Below the pieces are notes generated by a model. It saw only the letters and a program-made list of their open reading frames with translations. It ran no database searches and was not told the DNA's origin. Source: Sphingomonas sp. 32-62-10 (GTDB lineage Bacteria > Pseudomonadota > Alphaproteobacteria > Sphingomonadales > Sphingomonadaceae). From it: DNA of 40,898 bases. Every line of letters starts with the position of its first letter. Within the stretch, counting starts at the first letter, position 1. Position numbers and translations under genes: made by a program. Shown here piece after piece: positions 9,042 through 17,249 of the stretch. The stretch is from positions 54,313 to 95,210 of the forward strand of contig NCEE01000007.1 of assembly GCA_002280555.1 (NCBI GenBank). The letters run 5' to 3'.

Positions 9042-9824
9042 ATGACAACGATATCGAATGGCCCGGCGGGCGAAGTGATTCTGGTCGGCGCAGGCCCGGG
9101 TGATCCCGATCTGCTGACGATCAAGGCGCACAAGGCGATTATCGACGCTGATCTGATCGTCCATGACGGGCTGGTCGATCCACGCATTTTGGCGCTCGCG
9201 CCCGATACCTTGCGCATTTCGGTCGCCAAGAGTCGTAGCCGCCATACGATGCGGCAGGAGGCCATCAACGACCTGCTGATTGCCGAGGCGCAGCGCGGCA
9301 AGCGCGTCGTTCGGCTCAAGGGCGGCGATCCCTTCATTTTCGGGCGCGGTGGAGAAGAGGCGGAGGCGTGCATCGCCGCCGGTATCCCCGTCAGCATCAT
9401 CCCCGGCATTTCGGCAGCGATGGGCAGCGCAGCAGGCGCGATGATCCCGCTCACCCATCGATCGGTGTCGAGTGCGGTCACATTCGTCGCGGGGCAGTGC
9501 CAGGGTCTTGCTGAACAGAACTGGGCGGGCCTCGCCGGGCCAGGGCGGACCATGGTGATCTATATGGGGGTCGCCACCGCCGATCTGATCGCCGAAAAGC
9601 TGATTGCCGATGGCGTCTCGCCCGACATGCCCGTCGCCGTGATCGAGAACGGCACCCGACCCGAAACGCGGGCGCTGCGCACGTTGCTCACCGATCTCGG
9701 CGCAATGATCGGTCGTGAGCGCGTGAAGAGCCCTGCAGTCATCATCGTCGGCATGGTCGCGGCGCGCGGATCGGCGAGCAACGCACTGCTATCACTGGCC
9801 CATGTGGCGGAGGCGAACGCGTGA
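9042..9824 (+). CDS. cobA: Uroporphyrinogen-III C-methyltransferase
   Basis: This enzyme uses two S-adenosylmethionine molecules to convert uroporphyrinogen III to precorrin-2, the precursor of siroheme. It has 260 residues, the single-domain SUMT length without the CysG dehydrogenase/ferrochelatase half. Motifs are VGAGPGDPDLLTIKA at the N-terminus, VVRLKGGDPFIFGRGGEEAE, the SAM-site segment IIPGISAAMGSAAGAMIPLTHR, and MVIYMGV. A TTG at 9033 is in frame but the ATG at 9042 fits the family start. It opens an operon feeding siroheme to CysI; no dehydrogenase/ferrochelatase partner is in this window. Confidence 0.95.
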   Translation: MTTISNGPAGEVILVGAGPGDPDLLTIKAHKAIIDADLIVHDGLVDPRILALAPDTLRISVAKSRSRHTMRQEAINDLLIAEAQRGKRVVRLKGGDPFIFGRGGEEAEACIAAGIPVSIIPGISAAMGSAAGAMIPLTHRSVSSAVTFVAGQCQGLAEQNWAGLAGPGRTMVIYMGVATADLIAEKLIADGVSPDMPVAVIENGTRPETRALRTLLTDLGAMIGRERVKSPAVIIVGMVAARGSASNALLSLAHVAEANA

Positions 9825-10117
9825 AACTGTTGACCGGGAATGATCTGCCGACCGGCGATGTCGTGTGGTGGACGGGCAGCGGCTGGTCCCGCCATGTCGA
9901 GGATGCCGTGGATGTCAGCGAAACCGGCGAGAGCATCGCCCGTGCCGAAGAAGGCGCACGCCGGGTGAACGTGCCCTATGTGATCGACGCCGAGCCAACC
10001 CCCGAAGGCCCCCGCCCCGCGCACATCAAGGACCGCGTCCGCGCGCTCGGCCCCACCATCCGCCCCGACCTGACGCTCAAGCCCGCCGATCCCCAGGCGG
10101 GCGAGTGGGTGATATGA
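9821..10117 (+). CDS. DUF2849 domain-containing protein
   Basis: This is a 98-residue cytoplasmic protein of the DUF2849 family, found in alphaproteobacteria beside sulfite reductase genes. Its function is not established. Family-like features are GDVVWWTGSGWSRHVEDA near the start and a central VPYVIDAE strand, followed by a proline-rich tail. It begins with GTG overlapping the cobA stop (GTGA), and its own stop overlaps the next ATG (ATGA), so it is embedded in the operon by translational coupling. Context suggests an accessory role in siroheme or sulfite reduction, which is inference. Confidence 0.88.
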   Translation: MKLLTGNDLPTGDVVWWTGSGWSRHVEDAVDVSETGESIARAEEGARRVNVPYVIDAEPTPEGPRPAHIKDRVRALGPTIRPDLTLKPADPQAGEWVI

Positions 10118-10566
10118 TGATCCGCCCGCTCATTTTGGCGGCGGTTATCGCCAGCATCGCGCCCACCGCGCACGCGACCGCGAAGCCATCACCGACCGCC
10201 ACGGCCAGCAAGGCCCCCACCTTGCACGTTACCCACACCTATCTCCGCGCCGCACCCGGCAAACGCGCGGCGCTGATCGCGTATATCAAGCAAAACTGGT
10301 TCGCGATGGACCGGATTGGCCTCGAGCAGGGCCTGTTCACAAGCTATGCGCTGCTCGAACGCGCCGATGACACCGAAGCCGATTGGGACGTGATCGTCGC
10401 GGTCGGCTATCCGACCGCCCAAGGCCATGATGCGCCCGGCGTCACCGATGCCTTCAAGGCGATCCGTGCAGCCCACCGTGAAACCAAGATCGACGGGCTC
10501 GGCTTGAAAGAACTCGGCACGATCGTCCGCCACTATCCCCTCACTCTCGCGGTTCAGGGCCAGTAA
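10114..10566 (+). CDS. Exported protein of unknown function inside the sulfite-reduction operon
   Basis: I do not recognise a named family. The 150 residues start with a clear Sec signal peptide (MMIRPLILAAVIASIAPTAHA, cleavage probable after AHA) and a Ala/Thr/Pro-rich linker. About 110 residues follow that alternate predicted strands and helices (TLHVTHTYLRAAPGKRAALI, then WDVIVAVGY). The pattern resembles a dimeric alpha/beta-barrel (ABM-like) fold. The ATG overlaps the DUF2849 stop by four bases and cysI starts three bases after its stop, so it is firmly part of the operon. An exported product among cytoplasmic siroheme and sulfite enzymes is odd. Fold and role are inferred. Confidence 0.75.
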   Translation: MMIRPLILAAVIASIAPTAHATAKPSPTATASKAPTLHVTHTYLRAAPGKRAALIAYIKQNWFAMDRIGLEQGLFTSYALLERADDTEADWDVIVAVGYPTAQGHDAPGVTDAFKAIRAAHRETKIDGLGLKELGTIVRHYPLTLAVQGQ

Positions 10567-10569
10567 CCC

Positions 10570-12201
10570 ATGTATAAATATGATGATTATGATCAGGCGA
10601 TCGTCGATGCCCGGGTCGAGGAATTTCGCGATCAGGTGAGCCGTCGCCTGTCAGGCGCGATGAGCGAGGACCAGTTCAAGCCGCTCCGGCTGATGAACGG
10701 GCTCTATCTGCAACTCCACGCCTATATGCTGCGCGTCGCCATCCCCTACGGCACGCTCGACAGCCGCCAGATGCGGATGCTCGGCCATATCGCTCGCAAA
10801 TATGATCGCGGCTATGGCCATTTCACCACGCGCCAGAATCTCCAGTTCAACTGGATCAAGCTCGCCGATGCGCCGGACATCCTCGCCGAACTGGCGACGG
10901 TGGAGATGCACGCCATTCAGACGAGCGGTAATTGCATCCGCAACATCAGTTCGGATCAATATGCAGGCGCCGCCGCCGACGAAGTGACCGATCCCCGCCC
11001 CTGGGCCGAATTGCTCCGCCAATGGAGCACCTTCCACCCGGAATTCAGCTATCTGCCGCGCAAGTTTAAGATTGCGGTGATCGCCGCGGACGAGGATCGC
11101 GCGGCGATGCGGCTGCACGATATCGGCATCCAGCTGCTCGAGCGCGACGGCCTGCTCGGCGCGAAGATTTTCGTCGGTGGTGGCATGGGCCGCACGCCAA
11201 TGATTGCGCCTGAAATCAAGGATTTCGTGACCGCGGCTGATCTGCTCAGCTATCTCGAAGCGTGTCTGCGCGTCTATAATCGCTATGGCCGCCGCGACAA
11301 TATGTACAAGGCGCGGATCAAGATCCTGATCCACGAAATCGGCGCCGATGCGTACCGCGCGCAGGTCGAGGAAGAGTTTGCGCACGTCAAAGCGCTGGGC
11401 ATCGATCCCCCCGCCGCCGAACTCGCGCGCATCACCGCCATGTTCGCCCCGCCACCGTTCGAAACCAAAGTCGCCGACGCGATCGACCGCAACGGTCCCG
11501 ATTTCGCGGTCTGGCTCGACCAGAACGTCAAACCGCACAAGGCCCCCGGCTACGCGATCGTCAACATCAGCCTGAAGCCGCGTGGCGGCATCCCCGGCGA
11601 TGCGTCGGCGGATCAGATCGATCTGATGGCCGATCTCGCCGAGCGCTATTCGTTCGATGAGCTGCGCGTCACCCATGCCCAGAACATCGTCCTGCCGCAT
11701 GTCCGCCAGGCCGATCTCCAAGCCGTCTGGCAGGCGCTGAACGACGCCGGGCTGGCCGAGGCCAATCTGGACCTGATCAGCGACATCATCGCCTGCCCCG
11801 GCCTCGACTATTGCAGCCTCGCCAATGCCCGATCGATTCCGGTCGCGCAGAAAATCCATGCCCGCTTCGCCGATCTCGGCCGCCAGCGTGAATTGGGCGA
11901 GCTGAAGGTGAAGATCTCCGGCTGCATCAACGCCTGCGGGCACCACCATGCCGGGCATATCGGCATTCTGGGCGTCGACAAGAAGGGCACCGAAAACTAC
12001 CAGCTCTCGCTCGGCGGATCGGGCGCCGACGATGTCTCGATCGGCAAGATCACCGGCCCCGGTTTCGACGAGGACGGCATTGTCGACGCGGTCGAGAAAG
12101 TCACCGACGTCTATCTCGGCCTGCGCACCGATGGCGAACGCTTCCTCGACACTTATCGCCGCGTGGGCATGGAACCGTTCAAGGAGGCGATTTATGGGTG
12201 A
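10570..12201 (+). CDS. cysI: Assimilatory sulfite reductase, siroheme and 4Fe-4S hemoprotein (nitrite/sulfite reductase family)
   Basis: The enzyme reduces sulfite to sulfide with six electrons for cysteine synthesis, in the cytoplasm. It has 543 residues with two ferredoxin-like half-domains (RKYDRGYGHFTTRQNLQFNW near residue 80) and two nitrite/sulfite reductase domains. The cluster and siroheme ligands are four cysteines: C409 and C415 (CPGLDYC), C452 and C456 (SGCINACGHHHAG). The family also includes nitrite reductases; the partners DUF934 and cysH make sulfite the better substrate. It starts three bases after the exported gene and overlaps the next gene by eight bases. No CysJ flavoprotein is visible, so another electron donor such as ferredoxin is likely. 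Confidence 0.93.
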   Translation: MYKYDDYDQAIVDARVEEFRDQVSRRLSGAMSEDQFKPLRLMNGLYLQLHAYMLRVAIPYGTLDSRQMRMLGHIARKYDRGYGHFTTRQNLQFNWIKLADAPDILAELATVEMHAIQTSGNCIRNISSDQYAGAAADEVTDPRPWAELLRQWSTFHPEFSYLPRKFKIAVIAADEDRAAMRLHDIGIQLLERDGLLGAKIFVGGGMGRTPMIAPEIKDFVTAADLLSYLEACLRVYNRYGRRDNMYKARIKILIHEIGADAYRAQVEEEFAHVKALGIDPPAAELARITAMFAPPPFETKVADAIDRNGPDFAVWLDQNVKPHKAPGYAIVNISLKPRGGIPGDASADQIDLMADLAERYSFDELRVTHAQNIVLPHVRQADLQAVWQALNDAGLAEANLDLISDIIACPGLDYCSLANARSIPVAQKIHARFADLGRQRELGELKVKISGCINACGHHHAGHIGILGVDKKGTENYQLSLGGSGADDVSIGKITGPGFDEDGIVDAVEKVTDVYLGLRTDGERFLDTYRRVGMEPFKEAIYG

Positions 12202-12652
12202 TGCTATCGGATTGCCGACGTCCGTCGGCGGGTTACTCCGCTTCCGCACCGACGAAGCGCATGACGAGCCCGCGATCACGCTCGACAGCTTTCTCGCCGG
12301 GCAGTCGAACGCCACTGCCGTCCGGATCGAGGCGGGCGACGATGCCCGCGCGCTGATCCCGCATCTGGGCCAGCTTGCGCTGATCGAGGTGAGCTTCCCC
12401 GCCTTTCGCGACGGGCGCGGCTATTCGGCGGCGCGGGTACTGCGCGAGGCGGGCTATACCGGTGAACTCCGCGCGGCGGGCGATGTGCTGGTTGATCAAC
12501 TGCCATTGATGCGCCGCTGCGGTTTTGACAGTTTCGCGCCGCACGCGCCCATCGACGAGGCCGTGCTGAAGGCGTCGCTCGAACGCTATGATCATGCCTA
12601 TCAACGCGCGGCCGACAGCATCGTGCCTGTCTGGAAGCTGCGGCATGGCTGA
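12194..12652 (+). CDS. DUF934 domain-containing protein
   Basis: A 152-residue DUF934 family protein, almost always encoded between sulfite reductase and cysH in proteobacteria and therefore presumed to assist sulfite reduction. Conserved features are the strand-helix stretch LIEVSFPAFRDGRGYSAARV, then LRAAGDVLVDQLPLMRRCGFDSF. The late helix has the VPVWKLRH ending. Its ATG lies inside the end of cysI (eight-base overlap), and its own end overlaps the cysH start by eight bases. The function remains uncharacterised; the assignment rests on sequence style plus position. Confidence 0.9.
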   Translation: MGDAIGLPTSVGGLLRFRTDEAHDEPAITLDSFLAGQSNATAVRIEAGDDARALIPHLGQLALIEVSFPAFRDGRGYSAARVLREAGYTGELRAAGDVLVDQLPLMRRCGFDSFAPHAPIDEAVLKASLERYDHAYQRAADSIVPVWKLRHG

Positions 12653-13415
12653 GGCCGCCCGCGCGCTCGACCTGATCGATACCGGCCCGCGCTTTACCGC
12701 GTCCGATGTGGCGGCGTTGAACGCGCGGTTCCAGAGTGCCGATGCATCGGCCATGCTCGCGACGGTGCTGGCCGAAGGGTTGATCGGGCGCGCGGCGATC
12801 GTATCGTCGTTCGGGGCGGAATCGGCCGTGCTGCTTCACCTTGTTTCCAGCATCGATCCTGCGGTGCCGGTGCTCTTCCTCAATACCGGCAAGCATTTCC
12901 CCGAAACGCTCGCCTATCGCGATCTGCTCGCGGCGCAGTTGGGGCTAGCCGATCTGCGGACGCTCACACCCGACGCCGCTGTGATCGCCAAGCGCGATGA
13001 AAGCGGGCTGCGCTGGTCCTATGATCCCGATGGCTGTTGCGACATCCGCAAGGTCGCCCCGCTCGCGGCGGCGCTTGCCGAGTTCGACGCAACGATCACC
13101 GGCCGCAAGGGCTTCCAGTCACGTACACGCGCGCACCTCCAAAGCTTTGAGATCGATACCAGCGACGCCGCCGGTCGGCTGAAGCTGAACCCGCTCGCCC
13201 GCTGGTCGAAAGCCGATCTCGACGCCTATGTTGCGGCGCATAATCTTCCCCCCCACCCGCTGGTCGATGCCGGTTACCCCTCGATTGGCTGCGCGCCCTG
13301 CACCAGCAAGGTCCTCCCCGGCGAAGACCCCCGCGCCGGCCGCTGGCGCGGCTGGGACAAGGTGGAATGCGGCATCCACGTGCCCGAAGCGCCAGGGGAA
13401 TTGCCGAGTTTTTAG
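12645..13415 (+). CDS. cysH: Assimilatory (phospho)adenylyl-sulfate reductase
   Basis: CysH reduces activated sulfate (APS or PAPS) to sulfite with thioredoxin-type electrons. It has 256 residues with the adenylyl-binding PP-loop-like SSFGAESAVLLHL, then FLNTGKHFPET, and ITGRKGFQSRTR. A cluster-binding pair C131-C132 (CCDIRK) and C216/C219 (CAPC) indicate a 4Fe-4S enzyme of the APS-reductase type rather than the cluster-free PAPS type. The catalytic cysteine is C242 in ECGIH. The start at 12645 overlaps the DUF934 gene; an upstream in-frame ATG at 12588 would intrude further. It ends the operon. Confidence 0.95.
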   Translation: MAEAARALDLIDTGPRFTASDVAALNARFQSADASAMLATVLAEGLIGRAAIVSSFGAESAVLLHLVSSIDPAVPVLFLNTGKHFPETLAYRDLLAAQLGLADLRTLTPDAAVIAKRDESGLRWSYDPDGCCDIRKVAPLAAALAEFDATITGRKGFQSRTRAHLQSFEIDTSDAAGRLKLNPLARWSKADLDAYVAAHNLPPHPLVDAGYPSIGCAPCTSKVLPGEDPRAGRWRGWDKVECGIHVPEAPGELPSF

Positions 13416-13791
13416 GGGAAGATGACGGTGGGTGGTACCGTTCGACCTGCGAATCGATCGGGCGAAATCGAAGCGGCCTCTCGAAGAGCTGCTTTCCGGG
13501 CATATCCATCGATAAACGCAGCGCCACTAAGGAAGAGCGGCTTGAGATTTGATCTGGGCCGTGAACCCATGAAATGCGCCGCTGTCTATTCGTGAGCTGA
13601 ACGGCAAAAATTGGTGGATAGTTCTCGGGCAGCTTTTGGCTCGCAAACCCAGTATAGCTGCCGTTCGATGGTGCCGCGCTATCGGCTGGTATTGGACCAT
13701 CCGCCCCAACCCGTCCGGCCACTTTCCGCTTAACTAGCGGCGTCTCCCACGGCATAGTCGATCGACACAGCGCGATAGAGGGGATGACATA
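13416..13791. other. Gene-free stretch at the left edge of the accessory patch
   Basis: I see no convincing gene, RNA or terminator in these 376 bases. Only short open frames occur, and none resembles a known protein. A purine-rich AGAGGGG at about 13777-13783 serves as ribosome site of the next gene. The base composition becomes more A/T-rich than in the cys operon, marking the start of a compositionally different patch. Confidence 0.4.
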
Positions 13792-14088
13792 ATGGTAACA
13801 GGTAGTTGGCGGACGAAATCACTTCCGTTCGCCGAATGGACCGCCCTCCAAGAAGCCTTTGCCGATCTCCAGATGGCAACGAGCGCACCGGCAAACCTCG
13901 CCATGTTTTCAAAATCGGAGCCGGGCGAGCCGCTGACCGCGATATATATTACGGGGCCGGGGATAGATGCGATCGAAGCGCGCTCGCCGGACGGTTGGCA
14001 GGATACGGCCGCGCCATCGGGCGACGGTGTGGCGTTGCTAGTGGGCGCGGGCGATCCATGGGAGCAATTCGGCATCGCTAAGCCGTAA
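13792..14088 (+). CDS. Hypothetical protein, 98 residues
   Basis: Not recognised. The protein is soluble, without signal peptide or membrane segment. It has an N-terminal helical part (residues about 12 to 35, FAEWTALQEAFADLQMA) and a strand-rich second half with AIYITGPGIDAIEA. A good ribosome site (AGAGGGG, eight bases before the ATG) supports expression. It ends 26 bases before the Mrr-like nuclease on the same strand, so the two may form an operon and could be a nuclease with a small partner. That pairing is inference from position only. Confidence 0.6.
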   Translation: MVTGSWRTKSLPFAEWTALQEAFADLQMATSAPANLAMFSKSEPGEPLTAIYITGPGIDAIEARSPDGWQDTAAPSGDGVALLVGAGDPWEQFGIAKP

Positions 14089-14114
14089 CGTTAACGCTGT
14101 TGGGAGCGATTTAA

Positions 14115-15077
14115 TTGACGAAAGCGTCGGTCGAACTGGAAAAGCTAGTCCAGCGCATCCAACAGCAGCTTGCTCCTTCGGCAGCAGTCTTACACAATGT
14201 CAAAATGCCCGGTCGGCGGTCAGGAACAAGCCGACAGATCGACGTGCTGGTCACAGAACAAGTCGGACAATATGCAATCAACATCATAATCGACTGTAAG
14301 GACTATAAAGTTCCGGTGGACGTGAAAGGCGTTGAAGAGTTCAACGGTCTTTTGGACGACGTCGGAGGGCAAAAAGGTGTGTTGGTCTGTCCGCGCGGCT
14401 TTACAGCAGCGGCGAAAGCGAGGGCAGCCGATTTGCAGATCGACCTTTACAGCCCCGTGGATACCGAACCGCACAAGTGGCAAGCGTTTCCTACTATACC
14501 CGCGCTATGTGACTGGCGTGGCGTCGCAATCTCATTCGGTGTCAGTGGCTCAGCACCAATGCCGTTTAGGATGCCTTTTAACTTCTTTTCCACCATCATC
14601 GCCAAGACCAAGGACGGAGCTGTGCTTGGTAATCCCGTTGAGCATCTTGTCACACGTTGGAATGACGGCGACATCACAGACGAATTGGGCGAGACGGGTA
14701 GGATTGCGATATTCGGCGAAACGGAGCCCTTCGTTGACAACGGTTATGGCGCGCAGATACCGGTCGATTTGTACGCACACATGAAGGTCCATCGTCAGCT
14801 ACGATTTGGGCAGTTACCAATATCCAAAATGTCCGGTTTCAAAGACGAGTGTTCGGGGCACATCATCACTAATGCCTTTGAGCTCGGTATTCTCGATCCC
14901 GATGAAATCGAACGCGACTGGAAAAAGATTGAGGACGAAAGTGAGGCCGAGCCGAAGCCTGTGATCGTCCTTCGCGGGGTGATTTGTTGGGATATGCAAT
15001 CAGTCAAAGACAGCGCCATTTTTGGCTTTGGACCCAAACCCAATGCCGCTACCGCCCCATCCACGCCGATCGAATAA
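14115..15077 (+). CDS. Mrr-like PD-(D/E)XK restriction endonuclease
   Basis: The N-terminal 110 residues form a restriction-endonuclease (Mrr_cat-like) domain. D43 (RQIDVLV) and D60-C-K62 (IIIDCKDYK) make the PD-(D/E)XK metal site, followed by the KGVLVCPRGFTAAAKARA strand-helix typical of Mrr relatives. The remaining 200 residues are unassigned and may recognise DNA or a modification. No methyltransferase is nearby, so a modification-dependent (type IV-like) defence role is plausible but unproven. The start is TTG at 14115, placed by GGGAG at 14102-14106. Two sampled 60-base lines (14101 and 14281) contain 31 and 26 G+C, clearly below the cys operon (38 at 11881), suggesting horizontal acquisition. 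Confidence 0.75.
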   Translation: MTKASVELEKLVQRIQQQLAPSAAVLHNVKMPGRRSGTSRQIDVLVTEQVGQYAINIIIDCKDYKVPVDVKGVEEFNGLLDDVGGQKGVLVCPRGFTAAAKARAADLQIDLYSPVDTEPHKWQAFPTIPALCDWRGVAISFGVSGSAPMPFRMPFNFFSTIIAKTKDGAVLGNPVEHLVTRWNDGDITDELGETGRIAIFGETEPFVDNGYGAQIPVDLYAHMKVHRQLRFGQLPISKMSGFKDECSGHIITNAFELGILDPDEIERDWKKIEDESEAEPKPVIVLRGVICWDMQSVKDSAIFGFGPKPNAATAPSTPIE

Positions 15078-15285
15078 CCGGCCTCACGGCGCGCACTATG
15101 GCCGCGACGGTCGCCAGTTCCTCCCGTCGCCGATCTAGGTTGGCAGTCACGAGCGACCTAGCGGCGAAGGCATAGACCACACAGTCCAACGCCTCAGCAC
15201 GCATCCCCGGCTTGCGCTTGAAGCAGCGCACCGGTGTCCGAATTGGCTTAACGATCGTTATTGTTCGAAGCACCGCATGCCGCAA
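15049..15285 (-). pseudogene. Remnant of a phage terminase large subunit (C-terminal tail)
   Basis: The frame contains KRKPGMRAEALDCVVYAFAA, then R residues and NLDRRREEL. This strongly resembles the end of GpA-type phage terminase large subunits, where a basic loop is followed by NEALDCxVYAxAA. Only this tail remains: no ATPase or nuclease core precedes it, and the upstream sequence has no phage-like frame. The 3' end overlaps the nuclease gene's stop region on the other strand. It is probably debris of a prophage or gene-transfer element. The domain match is by eye. Confidence 0.65.
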
Positions 15286-15602
15286 ATGAGAGGCAGGTTT
15301 CGGTAAACGGATAATTCGCGCTGACCGGCTGGTTGTGGGGCGAAAGCGGAATGGCAGGTTTATGAGGCTACGGGGTAACTGAAAATCTTACTGGCACCCC
15401 CCTCACCCCCGACCTGTACCGCGGGTCCAACCAACCCTCGTCGATTTTCCTACATCGTCGGCCAATGCTATACGGGCGTTTGCTCTTTGACAGCGTTGAT
15501 CCCCCGCACTTTCCACACCTGAAATGCGAAGTTGCATGAAAACGCTTGAGACCCGCAACTTCCGCAACTTCACATCGGTTGCGGCGCGTAAACATCTGCG
15601 CG
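15286..15602. other. Gene-free stretch downstream of dnaB
   Basis: No gene is supported in these 317 bases. A short hairpin, CCGCAAC at 15562-15568 with GTTGCGG at 15578-15584, lies about 20 bases after the dnaB stop on the minus strand. It has no T-tract, so it is at best a weak transcript end. The octamer CGCAACTT is repeated in tandem close by (about 15554 and 15563). Nothing else was recognised. Confidence 0.4.
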
Positions 15603-17117
15603 TTAAGGATTAAATCCCTGCAGCGCCGCGTCGCTGAACCGCGTGAACTCCGCCTCGAACGCCAGCGTCACCTTGCCCGTCGCGCCGTGGCGCTGTTTGG
15701 CGATGATCAGCTCGGATAGCCCGGCCTTTTCCTGATAGGTCTGCGACCATTTGGCGTGCTTGTCCTGCACATCGGCGGTGCTGTTCGCCACCGGGCGTTC
15801 GGGCTCGTGCATCGCGATGTAATAATCCTCGCGGTACACGAACATCACGATATCGGCGTCCTGCTCAATCGACCCCGATTCACGCAGATCCGAAAGCTGG
15901 GGCCGTTTGTCCTCGCGCTGCTCGACCGCGCGGCTGAGCTGCGAGAGCGCCATGACGGAGACGTTCAGGTCCTTCGCCATCGTCTTGAGCCCGCGGCTGA
16001 TCTCGGAGATTTCCTGGACGCGGTTGTCGTTCGATCCGCGCCCGCTGCCCTGCAACAGCTGGAGGTAATCGACCACCACCAGCCCGATCTCGTTATTGTG
16101 CCGCCGCTGCAGCCGCCGCATCCGGGTATGGAGCGCACCGATCGTCAGCCCGGCGGTATCGTCGATGAACAGCGGCAAATGCTGCAACTCCATCGATGCC
16201 TGCACCAGCCGGCTCATCTCGGCATTGTTGATCTTGCCCATGCGGAGCCGTTCCGAACTGATCCGCGACTGTTCGGACAGGATACGTGTCGCGAGCTGAT
16301 CGGCCGACATTTCGAGGCTGAAAAACGCCACCTTGGTACCAACCGACCGGTCTGCCGGGATGCCGTCTGCCATGTCGCGCATCCAGCGCTGGGCCGCGTT
16401 GAAGGCGATGTTGGTGGCGAGCGCGGTCTTGCCCATGCCGGGGCGCCCGGCGAGGATCATCAGATCGCTATGGTGCATACCGCCCATCTTGGCGTTCACC
16501 GAATCGAGGCCGGTGGTGATGCCCGACAGGTTGCCGCCCGCGTTCAGCGCGCGTTCGGCCATTTTCACCGCCGCCTTGGCCGCATCGCCGAAGCTTTTGA
16601 CGGTATTCTCGGCCCCGCCATCAGCGGCGACCTTAAACAGCTCTTCCTCGGCTTCCTCGATCTGCTTGCGCGGGTTCACCTCTTCCGAGGTGTCGAGCGC
16701 CCGGTCGACCAGGGTCCGCCCCACCGACACCAGCGTGCGGAGCATCGCCAGATCGTAAATCTGCTTGGCGAATTGCCGCGCGCCGATCAGCCCGGCGCCG
16801 CTGCCGGTTAACAGCGCCATGTAGCTGGGCCCGCCCAGCGCGCGCATCCCCTCATCCGCTTCGAACATCGGGCGCAACGTGACGGGCGTGGCGAGCATGT
16901 CGGTCTTGCGCAGGGACTTAATCGCCGCAAACACCCGGCCGTGGACGGGCTCGTAGAAATGCTCGGGCTCGAGCAAGTCGATCACGTCGTCCGCCAGCCG
17001 GTTGTCGATCATCATCGCGCCCAGCATCGCCGCTTCAGCCTCGACATTCTGCGGCAGAGACAGTTGCGCAGCGGCGGGCGGCGTGCTTGGCGGGTTGGGG
17101 ATGAATGCGGAGGCCAT
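15603..17117 (-). CDS. dnaB: Replicative DNA helicase DnaB
   Basis: DnaB is the hexameric 5'-3' helicase of the replication fork. It has 504 residues. The N-terminal domain starts at LPQNVEAEAAMLGAMM and interacts with primase. The RecA-like C-terminal domain has Walker A GRPGMGKTA, the FFSLEMSADQLATR stretch, Walker B LVVVDYLQLLQG, and DLRESGSIEQDADIVMFVYR with the arginine finger region. No intein is present. It is transcribed away from UPF0262, and a consensus DnaA box sits 54 bases upstream of its start, suggesting control by DnaA. Confidence 0.98.
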   Translation of the reverse strand: MASAFIPNPPSTPPAAAQLSLPQNVEAEAAMLGAMMIDNRLADDVIDLLEPEHFYEPVHGRVFAAIKSLRKTDMLATPVTLRPMFEADEGMRALGGPSYMALLTGSGAGLIGARQFAKQIYDLAMLRTLVSVGRTLVDRALDTSEEVNPRKQIEEAEEELFKVAADGGAENTVKSFGDAAKAAVKMAERALNAGGNLSGITTGLDSVNAKMGGMHHSDLMILAGRPGMGKTALATNIAFNAAQRWMRDMADGIPADRSVGTKVAFFSLEMSADQLATRILSEQSRISSERLRMGKINNAEMSRLVQASMELQHLPLFIDDTAGLTIGALHTRMRRLQRRHNNEIGLVVVDYLQLLQGSGRGSNDNRVQEISEISRGLKTMAKDLNVSVMALSQLSRAVEQREDKRPQLSDLRESGSIEQDADIVMFVYREDYYIAMHEPERPVANSTADVQDKHAKWSQTYQEKAGLSELIIAKQRHGATGKVTLAFEAEFTRFSDAALQGFNP

Positions 17118-17170
17118 CGCCCCTCATCCCAGACCGGGGCACCCGGCTCAAGCTTGGGAATCGGCGAAGC

Positions 17171-17179
17171 TGTGGATAA
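17171..17179 (-). promoter_or_regulatory. DnaA box upstream of dnaB
   Basis: The minus strand reads TTATCCACA, the perfect consensus DnaA-binding nonamer. It lies 54 bases upstream of the dnaB start, in the 132-base gap shared with the divergent UPF0262 gene. Only one box was seen, so this is more likely a regulatory site than an origin. Confidence 0.6.
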
Positions 17180-17249
17180 GCAGTGGGTCGTGGCGCCCGA
17201 TTGACGCTTCCCCGTTGATTCCCGGCAAGCCAACCCCGATAGCAGTTAA

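Noticed and set aside
10651..12315. A 554-codon open frame antisense to cysI
   Set aside because: The sense protein has all cluster ligands and motifs; the antisense frame has none and no ribosome site.
13096..13755. A minus-strand frame covering the end of cysH and the following gap
   Set aside because: Part of it is antisense to cysH; the remainder has no recognisable protein and no ribosome site.
13792..15077. Two-gene toxin-antitoxin system
   Set aside because: The small gene shows no antitoxin DNA-binding motif and the nuclease is of Mrr type; the pairing is kept only as a possible defence operon.
15756..16811. A 351-codon open frame antisense to dnaB
   Set aside because: Typical shadow of a GC-rich gene; dnaB is complete on the other strand.
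17118..17249. Possible replication origin next to dnaB
   Set aside because: Only one DnaA box and no A/T-rich unwinding element or box cluster were seen, so it is recorded as a regulatory site only.
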